From: an uncultured Eubacteriales bacterium
GTDB taxonomy: Bacteria; Bacillota; Clostridia; Oscillospirales; QAKW01
Length of the DNA stretch: 11,291 nt
Direction: 5' to 3'
Assembly: GCA_934378025.1 (NCBI GenBank)
Contig: CAKRPM010000017.1
Span: forward strand, 1 to 11,291
In this document: one piece after another, positions 6,069 to 11,291 of the stretch
Layout of the letters: each line of letters begins with the position of its first letter
How positions within the stretch are numbered: position 1 is the first letter of the stretch
Position numbers and translations under genes: made by a program
Notes under the pieces: generated by a model
The model's input: only the letters and a program-made list of their open reading frames with translations
The model's database searches: none
What the model was told of the DNA's origin: nothing

Positions 6069-6767
6069 TTACCTACCAAAGAAACGCATATCCATAATTT
6101 TTGTGGATTTTTTCTTTTTGCCGCAAATTGCGGTGATTGCTGCGCATACGCCGAAGGCAACGAGCAAAACAACCCAAACATCCATCCCGCTGTTTTCCCC
6201 GGTTTGAGGAGAAATCATTGCGCCGGTATTGCCGGTTCTCGCCGACGCGATAGCATAGTATCCCCCTTTTTCAATGGTAAAAGCTATTTTTTTATCACCG
6301 CTTTTGGAAGCAAGCTGTGATACCCTGCCGTTTGCGGAAACCTCCGCTGCTTTGAGCGTTCCGTAGCCATTCATTAAAGCGATGCTCACCTCAATGGGCA
6401 TATCCACGTCAACGCGAGTTCCGTATTCGTCCAGAAAATAAATATCGTAAAACAAAAGATCATTTCCGAGATTTGCTGTACAGTCCGAAATCCATCGATA
6501 AGCCTTCTCATCCTGTTCGGTAATCGGAACAATCACCAATTGCAGGTTCGGAGCCGTGGATTTTGGCGTTAATGTAACCTTGACGCCGTCGGGCAATTGA
6601 GCAATATAATTGCCGCCATCATCTTTTTTTGCACCGTAACAGCCGTCGGGAAGCGTATAAACCGATTTTGCTAATACGCTGATCGTCTCATTTTCTGCGG
6701 CAAAAACCGATACAGAACAAAAAACGGACAGTATAACGGTGGCAATGAGAACAGCCGTTTTTTTCAT
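6069..6767 (-). CDS. Secreted, sortase-anchored surface protein with SPQTG signal
   Basis: This 232-residue protein has a signal peptide (Lys-rich start, hydrophobic core, cleavage near VSVFA-AE, residue 23). A probable beta-rich outer domain follows (about 30-175). The C-terminal sorting signal is SPQTG at 186-190, then a hydrophobic stretch (about 196-216) and four Lys (217-220). SPQTG and NPQTG variants are used by some clostridial sortases, which link the Thr to the cell wall. The tail after the Lys cluster is about 12 residues longer than usual. The central region is not recognised, but its last part (FTIEKGGYYAIAS) is common in clostridial surface proteins. It starts 3 bp after the stop of the gene before it, with a GGAGGG ribosome binding site inside that gene's last codons, so translation is coupled. 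It is the last gene of the operon. No sortase gene is in view. Confidence 0.85.
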   Translation of the reverse strand: MKKTAVLIATVILSVFCSVSVFAAENETISVLAKSVYTLPDGCYGAKKDDGGNYIAQLPDGVKVTLTPKSTAPNLQLVIVPITEQDEKAYRWISDCTANLGNDLLFYDIYFLDEYGTRVDVDMPIEVSIALMNGYGTLKAAEVSANGRVSQLASKSGDKKIAFTIEKGGYYAIASARTGNTGAMISPQTGENSGMDVWVVLLVAFGVCAAITAICGKKKKSTKIMDMRFFGR

Positions 6768-6770
6768 ATT

Positions 6771-7256
6771 TTACCCTCCCACAGTAGTATTCAGCGTTAC
6801 AGTTCCGGCACTGTAATAGGTGTCCGGCTCGTACGCCATGATTTTGATTTTAATGGTTGCTCCGTTTTCGGGGACGGTGTCAAATGTCACCGCCCGAATA
6901 TATTCATTGGGCTTTAAAAGTCCTGTTTCGGCAAGAATGTTGTCCTCTTGATCAAGAATACGCAGTTTTAACCAGACCTTGTTGCTGTCATCGTTGGTAA
7001 AGAACACATCCGCCGCGCTTCCATTCAAAGTGACTTTGCCGCATATATGAGCCGAGAAATTCATGCCGTCCCGATAAATTTTCGTCCAGCTCTCGTCCGC
7101 CACGTCCGGCATACCGCTTTGCGCCGCTTTCTCAAACGGCGGTGGAGTAAACGCTGCCTGCTTGGATTTTCCGCCTGTCAGAGCAAGAGACAAAATCATT
7201 CCGGCAACCGAAAGAACGCAAACTGCGGCAGAGAAATAAATGGCTTTACACTTCAT
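6771..7256 (-). CDS. Membrane-anchored extracellular protein (relative of the 8552-9088 product)
   Basis: This 161-residue protein has one N-terminal membrane helix (about 5-27), a Pro-containing spacer and an outer beta-rich domain (about 55-161). An ATG at 7286 is in frame, but AGGAG at 7266-7270 lies nine bases before the ATG at 7256 inside that longer form, so the shorter start is chosen. The outer domain resembles that of the membrane-anchored protein encoded at 8552-9088: both read as VFFTN or LLFAN, then a strand with LKLRIL or LQLAID, (L/R)LxPxxx, and a VTLN or VTVTV end. The N-terminus could be an uncleaved signal anchor, since no clear cleavage site follows it. Function unknown; presumably it holds or assembles the secreted partners at the membrane. 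Confidence 0.78.
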   Translation of the reverse strand: MKCKAIYFSAAVCVLSVAGMILSLALTGGKSKQAAFTPPPFEKAAQSGMPDVADESWTKIYRDGMNFSAHICGKVTLNGSAADVFFTNDDSNKVWLKLRILDQEDNILAETGLLKPNEYIRAVTFDTVPENGATIKIKIMAYEPDTYYSAGTVTLNTTVGG

Positions 7257-7265
7257 ATTTTCAGA

Positions 7266-7270
7266 CTCCT
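7266..7270 (-). promoter_or_regulatory. Ribosome binding site deciding the start at 7256
   Basis: AGGAG is nine bases before the ATG at 7256. The upstream ATG at 7286 has no comparable site. Confidence 0.6.
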
Positions 7271-7318
7271 GTACAGCTTCTATCATTCTTCATGTTTGCT
7301 CACCATCGTCTTGATGAG

Positions 7319-7378
7319 CAAAAATCAGGGATGATTTTTGTCGGAACACAGACCGCATATCGACGGCCTGTGTTCCGA
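7319..7378 (-). other. Two abutting intercistronic hairpins
   Basis: On the minus strand a 15-bp stem with one wobble pair (arms 7378-7364 and 7355-7341) is directly followed by a 9-bp perfect stem (arms 7340-7332 and 7327-7319, loop of four). The first begins six bases after the stop of the upstream gene. Neither has an unpaired T-run behind it, though five T lie in the 3' arm of the second. They could be a leaky terminator or an mRNA-stabilising or processing element that makes the two small secreted proteins more abundant than the genes downstream. Confidence 0.6.
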
Positions 7379-7383
7379 TAACA

Positions 7384-7917
7384 TTAGTTATTTTCGAGGG
7401 TCACTGTCACCATACCGATTTTCGTTTTTTCGACGGTTTCGGTGGAAAGCGCACCGTCCAGGCTGAGGGTGGCGCTCCCCGAAGGTGCATTTAAAGGATC
7501 CGTTTCTACGGCGCTGGCCAGATTCAGTTTTGCATCAGAAAAAGTGCCGACAATGTTGCTGTATCCCGACTCGGAGGCATAGCTGAACTGTACGGCTACG
7601 GCAGTATTGGAATGATTTTTGACCTCGATTTTGTTTGCGTCTGCCGCGCAGCTCCATGCAGCCGGCACGGCACCGTCATATTTATGATTGACGGGGTTCC
7701 AAGTGCCGCTGGACGCATCGGTGTAGGTAAATTCCATACTGCCCCAGGTGATATCAACACTGTAAACTGTTGCAGCAGTGCCGCCCGCAATATAAGTTCC
7801 CTTAACCGCGACGGAATCACTTGAGCCGTTGGCAGTGATAGGACTTGCCGCAAAGGCAGTTACAGACATCAGAGAAAGCAGTGCCAAAGTGAGCATTGTT
7901 GAAAATACTTTTTTCAT
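7384..7917 (-). CDS. Small secreted protein with the locus-specific repeat domain (copy 1)
   Basis: This 177-residue protein has a clear signal peptide (residues 1-23, ending AFA-AS). The mature part is one domain shared with its neighbour at 7952-8479 and with the C-terminus of the large protein. The hallmarks here are SVDITWGSMEFTY (53-65), WNPVNHKYDG, a W...D.NKIEVKNHSN stretch, VAVQFSY, VGTF, TLSLDG and a final IGMVTVTL. No cysteine pattern, membrane helix or anchor is present in the mature part apart from a single Cys. The absence of an anchor suggests that it is released or built into a surface polymer with its relatives. It does not match a family I can name; camelysin/TasA-like and WxL proteins were considered but the motifs differ. 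It starts 34 bp after the related gene. Confidence 0.82.
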   Translation of the reverse strand: MKKVFSTMLTLALLSLMSVTAFAASPITANGSSDSVAVKGTYIAGGTAATVYSVDITWGSMEFTYTDASSGTWNPVNHKYDGAVPAAWSCAADANKIEVKNHSNTAVAVQFSYASESGYSNIVGTFSDAKLNLASAVETDPLNAPSGSATLSLDGALSTETVEKTKIGMVTVTLENN

Positions 7918-7951
7918 TTTCCTTCATTCCTTTCTGAATATAAAATATAAA

Positions 7952-8479
7952 TTAGTTCAGAGAAACGGTGATAGAGCCGACTTTTGTGAATTCGGCAACA
8001 GAACTTGCAAGAGTACCGGAAAGCGTCAGTTTGGTATTTACGCTGTCAGCACCGTCCACATTGCCCACAACACCGGCATCGAGGGTGTCAGCGGCCACGC
8101 TGAACCGACCGGTAACGTCGTTATAGCCCTCGGCGGCCGCATAGGCGAAGTTGACCTTTACATCCATGTTGGAGTGGTTGACGACGGTGACGTCATTGCC
8201 GTCTGCCGTCCAGTTGGCAGTGGTGTTGTCGTCATACTTATGGGTGGCAGGATTCCAATCACGGGTGCCGGAAGCAGAATAGGTAAACTCCATTTTGCCC
8301 CACGTTACGTCCACACTGTATACTTCCGGGGTGGTTGTGCCGCCTGCGTACTTGGCCTTGACATCGATACTCTTGCTGCCGTTTTTACCGGACACTGTTT
8401 CCGCCGAGACCGATACCGCCTGCATAGCCATGAGCATCAGCGCCAACGCCGCAACGACAAATTTCTTTAGTTTCTGCAT
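7952..8479 (-). CDS. Small secreted protein with the locus-specific repeat domain (copy 2)
   Basis: This 175-residue protein has a signal peptide (residues 1-26, ending SVSA-ET) and AAGGAGG eight bases before the ATG. The mature part matches copy 1 along its whole length, including the N-terminal strand region (G.S.S(I/V).VK..Y..GGT) before the domain. Hallmarks: SVDVTWGKMEFTY (55-67), WNPATHKYDD, NDVTVVNHSN, VKVNFAY, VTGRF, KLTLSG and a final VGSITVSLN. The mature protein has no cysteine or anchor. The two copies have diverged well beyond recent duplication, so both are probably maintained by selection. Its role as a structural subunit is an inference from size, secretion, duplication and operon position. 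Confidence 0.82.
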   Translation of the reverse strand: MQKLKKFVVAALALMLMAMQAVSVSAETVSGKNGSKSIDVKAKYAGGTTTPEVYSVDVTWGKMEFTYSASGTRDWNPATHKYDDNTTANWTADGNDVTVVNHSNMDVKVNFAYAAAEGYNDVTGRFSVAADTLDAGVVGNVDGADSVNTKLTLSGTLASSVAEFTKVGSITVSLN

Positions 8480-8551
8480 GAAAAATTCCTCCTTAATTTA
8501 TGCTGTTTTAAATTTTTTATATATTTCACGCTCGTTCAGGCGAAAGAACCT

Positions 8552-9088
8552 TTACGACCTCACCGTTACGGTTACGGGGATCTTTGTATTGATCATGGCT
8601 TTTTCTCCGCTTGTACGGTCATAATACAGGACGATGAAATTCCCATCATAGCCTCCTGCGGCAAGCCGCTTTTCGGCGCCGTCCAAAAGGCTAAGCGTGG
8701 AAACCTTGTTACCGGGCTCCAGTCTTCCAGACTGCAGGATAACAACATCGTCTATCGCAAGCTGCAGTACCATATCCTGATTGGATTTTGAAGGATTGGC
8801 AAACAAAAGGGTTGCACTTTTATCCGAAAGGCTGATGCCGACCTCTTTTGCATAGGTAAGCCCTACGGCGCCGCCGCCCTCGGGCTGCGAAAGTTTTTCA
8901 TCTCCATCGTCACCGATTGGCTCGGCATTTTTCTCAATCTGTTGCGGCGCATAATCGGGAGCGAGGACGGGCGTGCTGTTTCGAAACCATATTGCCCAGA
9001 CGCTGAGGCCCACAGCGGCAATCGTAATCAGCAGCAACAACAAAATCAGCAACCGCTTCTTTTGATTTTCTTTTTTGTCATCGGTCAT
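8552..9088 (-). CDS. Membrane-anchored extracellular protein (relative of the 6771-7256 product)
   Basis: This 178-residue protein has a charged cytoplasmic start (MTDDKKENQKKR), one membrane helix (about 13-34), an acidic Gly/Pro spacer (about 40-75) and an outer beta-rich domain (about 78-178). The outer domain resembles that of the 6771-7256 product in strand order and in its closing VTVTV. The positive charges before the helix fit an N-in, C-out anchor. It starts 2 bp after the stop of the large protein; the GGAGGG ribosome binding site lies in the last codons of that gene, giving coupled translation. No enzyme motif is visible. Perhaps it is a membrane tether or assembly factor for the secreted proteins of the operon. 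Confidence 0.8.
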   Translation of the reverse strand: MTDDKKENQKKRLLILLLLLITIAAVGLSVWAIWFRNSTPVLAPDYAPQQIEKNAEPIGDDGDEKLSQPEGGGAVGLTYAKEVGISLSDKSATLLFANPSKSNQDMVLQLAIDDVVILQSGRLEPGNKVSTLSLLDGAEKRLAAGGYDGNFIVLYYDRTSGEKAMINTKIPVTVTVRS

Positions 9089-9090
9089 AC

Positions 9091-11291
9091 TTAATACCCT
9101 CCAATCGTTACCGTTACCGACCCGAGTACCGATTTATTCATTGATTCGCTCGGTTTCCCGCTTAAAGTCAGCCATGCGGATTTTTCTTCACCGACAGGAA
9201 GGGCAACCGGCGCGGTAATGGCTGCCGCACCATCGGTAAAGCCGCCGGACACCGTACTCTTTGTCGGCGTATAGCCATAAGATACGTTGACCGCAACCTC
9301 ACCGCTGTTGTGAACGGTAATTTTGTTTCCGTCCGTTTGATCCGGGCTCCAGCCGACGCCCTCATAGATATGCGTTGCCGCGTCCCATGTCCCATCCGAG
9401 TAGGTAAATTCCATAGCAGCCCATGTGATATCCACGCTGACAATGTCAACATGAATATCTTTGTAGTCTACAGAACGGTTTCCCGCATGGTCAACGGTGG
9501 TTACAGTTATCCTTGTATCTCCTGCAGGAAGCCCCGTCAGTGTAAAGCTGACATCGGTTTTCTCGCTTGTCGAGACGCTTTCGGTTTTCAGCGTTTCCGT
9601 GCCGTCTTTTATCTCATAAGTGACCGAAGCAAGCCCTGATGAATCTATACTGTTCTTGCTGTCCTTTACCGTCACGGTCATACCCGAATCCACGGAATAA
9701 TCGCCAAAGATAATTTCGGGAGCGGTCTTGTCAATTTGAACAAGCTTAAAGCCCTCGGTTTTATTGGCTTCTCTGCCCGTCTCCGCATCGCCCGCATTAT
9801 CGTAAACCTTGTAATAAACGTAATATTGGCCTTCATCACTCGCGGTTATTGTATTTCCGGCAAGCGCTTTCAGCCCATCAGCGGGAATTTGATCAGCATT
9901 TGAAACAATTTTATACCATTTCTCTCCAACACCGCTTTGGCTATCGCTTGCGGTTATTGTAAAGATCTGATTGTCTTTCGACCAACTGCTCGAACCGCCG
10001 CTTGCGGTCACGGTCGGCGGGTCGAAGTCCAGCTTATCAACTTTTATCGTATCGCTGTTCTCACCGCCGTAGTCAAGATCGCGGACGGTCACCGTATAAT
10101 CGCCGTTCTGCCTTGCCCAGACCTGACCGCTTGACTCCGTGCTTGTTTTGCCGTCCGGCAAAATCACCTCATAATTCTTTCCGGTGTAATTGGAAAGCTG
10201 CCAGTTCAAGGTGGCCATATCATTTGTCCATGCTGTCGGTGCGCCTGTTATGGTGATGGTCGGCGCATGATTCTCTACTGCCGCTTGAGAAATCACCGTA
10301 TAAGGCGATGAATAGGTTGTGCAGGTATGTGCCAAATAATCGGATACCTTGATATGCAGATATAGTGTGGTCGGCGTGCTTTCACTTGCCGTATAGGTCA
10401 CCGTTGTTGCACCGGTCTGAAGCGTACTCCATGAAGTCGGCGTTGCCGTGCCGCCCGTCCACCTGTACTGCACGGTTTTTACACCCGAATGGGCGTCGGC
10501 ATAGGTGATCGGCAAAACAATTTTTGTGTAAACGCCGCTTTTCGGTGATTCAACGGAATCATCCGTCCTCTCTCCGATAGAAGCCGTAGGATTTTCCCGA
10601 TCAATCTTCTCCACCGGAACGGTTTTAGAGATGACGACATCCCCCGCTGTCAGCAAAAACGTATAATAACCGTTTTCGGTAACCGTAGCACTTGTTGCAC
10701 TTGTGCTCAACGTTGTCCAAGCGGTGGCGCCCGACTTGCGGTATTTCAGCGTTTGCGCTCCCGTCACCGAAATGCTTATTTTTCTGCTTGTCGCCCAGTT
10801 TGTATTATCGGCCGTAACCGTAAGCGTCGGCGGTGTACTGCCCGCTGCGGGGCTGGACGCCGTGCCGAAATCCAGGCAGACGTTCTTGTAAGCCGAAGCG
10901 CCCGTTGTAGCGTAAACCGCTTTCACATGAAGATACCACTTGCCGTTCGATGCACCGCTGCCCGGCGCTTTACGAATGGAAAGCGAAAGTCCTGAATTTT
11001 TCGCGGTTGTGAGCTCTGATGAGGAAAGCTCCACCCAGCCGCCGGTGGGCGCTGTCGATGAATCCGACCAAGCATAGCTCATGCCCGTAGTCTTGGTTTT
11101 CACCGCATTTACCGTAATGGTTGCTTTGCCCGTACCGCTGGTAATGCCGTTTGCCGTAACGGTAAAATTCGGCATAGAGGTATCAACGGTTGCCGTTGTG
11201 GTTCCCGAGCCGCTTTCTGTCGCTTTTACCGTATCGCTGTTGCACATATCCTTGATAAGGCTTGGATTTGTAAAGCTGTTGACCGTGAGCG
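9091..11291 (-). CDS. Large secreted Ig-repeat protein, C-terminal part (5' end outside window)
   Basis: The frame is open from the right edge to the stop at 9091 (733 codons visible), so the Met at 11247 is internal and the true start and signal peptide lie outside. Counting from that Met, the protein contains several Ig-like or fibronectin-like beta modules of 80-110 residues, beginning near 137 (PPTLTVTADNTNW), 220 (NPTASI), 328 (APTITITGAPTAW), 411 (PPTVTASGG) and 511 (APEIIFG). Motifs such as LHIKVSD and VYDNAGD are typical of such clostridial and bacillar surface proteins. The last 120 residues are the domain found in the two small secreted proteins (SVDITWAAMEFTY, then WDAATHIYEG, NKITVHNSG, WLTLSG, LGSVTVTIGG). 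There is no LPXTG motif or membrane helix at the C-terminus. It is probably an adhesin or stalk protein joined to the other components by that shared domain. It is the first visible gene of the operon. Confidence 0.85.
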   Translation of the reverse strand, partial: LTVNSFTNPSLIKDMCNSDTVKATESGSGTTTATVDTSMPNFTVTANGITSGTGKATITVNAVKTKTTGMSYAWSDSSTAPTGGWVELSSSELTTAKNSGLSLSIRKAPGSGASNGKWYLHVKAVYATTGASAYKNVCLDFGTASSPAAGSTPPTLTVTADNTNWATSRKISISVTGAQTLKYRKSGATAWTTLSTSATSATVTENGYYTFLLTAGDVVISKTVPVEKIDRENPTASIGERTDDSVESPKSGVYTKIVLPITYADAHSGVKTVQYRWTGGTATPTSWSTLQTGATTVTYTASESTPTTLYLHIKVSDYLAHTCTTYSSPYTVISQAAVENHAPTITITGAPTAWTNDMATLNWQLSNYTGKNYEVILPDGKTSTESSGQVWARQNGDYTVTVRDLDYGGENSDTIKVDKLDFDPPTVTASGGSSSWSKDNQIFTITASDSQSGVGEKWYKIVSNADQIPADGLKALAGNTITASDEGQYYVYYKVYDNAGDAETGREANKTEGFKLVQIDKTAPEIIFGDYSVDSGMTVTVKDSKNSIDSSGLASVTYEIKDGTETLKTESVSTSEKTDVSFTLTGLPAGDTRITVTTVDHAGNRSVDYKDIHVDIVSVDITWAAMEFTYSDGTWDAATHIYEGVGWSPDQTDGNKITVHNSGEVAVNVSYGYTPTKSTVSGGFTDGAAAITAPVALPVGEEKSAWLTLSGKPSESMNKSVLGSVTVTIGGY

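Noticed and set aside
7829..8470. A 213-codon plus-strand frame opposite the small secreted protein genes
   Set aside because: It mirrors the minus-strand genes, which have signal peptides, ribosome binding sites and related products.
1..11291. CRISPR array, insertion sequence or integrase
   Set aside because: No regularly spaced direct repeats, transposase-like frames or attachment-site duplications were seen.

Overview
The window suggests a low-to-mid GC Clostridia-type Firmicute, possibly a gut Oscillospiraceae/Lachnospiraceae relative. This is inferred from strong AGGAGG ribosome binding sites, a consensus sigma-A promoter, a PQTG-type sortase signal, and the grouping of RtcB, a slipin-like SPFH protein and two WYL proteins. 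All supported genes lie on the minus strand, so transcription runs from right to left.

Left part (1-4269): an RNA-repair-type locus. Two WYL-domain proteins (3016-4269 and 2108-3019, overlapping by 4 bp) end in a strong terminator. About 490 bp without a credible gene follows (1605-2091). It is full of inverted repeats and contains a tRNA T-arm-like hairpin within a candidate structured RNA. Next come an SPFH/slipin-like protein (504-1604) and the N-terminal part of the RNA ligase RtcB (485 to 1, cut by the window edge). The likely logic is that the WYL proteins sense a signal or nucleic-acid ligand and control slipin-rtcB, with RtcB sealing cleaved RNA. The RNA element may be a regulator, substrate mimic or Y-RNA-like partner.

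Middle part (4346-5948): a consensus promoter at 5920-5948 drives a small four-helix membrane protein. A cytidine-deaminase-family enzyme and a maltose/galactoside O-acetyltransferase-family enzyme follow. Spacing is short, so the transcript may read on into the WYL genes.

Right part (5985-11291): a surface-protein operon closed by a terminator at 5985-6028. In transcription order it holds a large secreted protein with Ig-like repeats (5' end outside the window), a membrane-anchored protein, two small secreted proteins, a second membrane-anchored protein related to the first, and a sortase-anchored protein. An unrecognised domain of about 120 residues occurs three times: as almost the whole mature part of both small secreted proteins and as the C-terminus of the large protein. 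The two membrane-anchored proteins are also diverged relatives. This looks like a dedicated multi-component cell-surface assembly that I cannot match to a named system, and it is the best candidate here for something undescribed.
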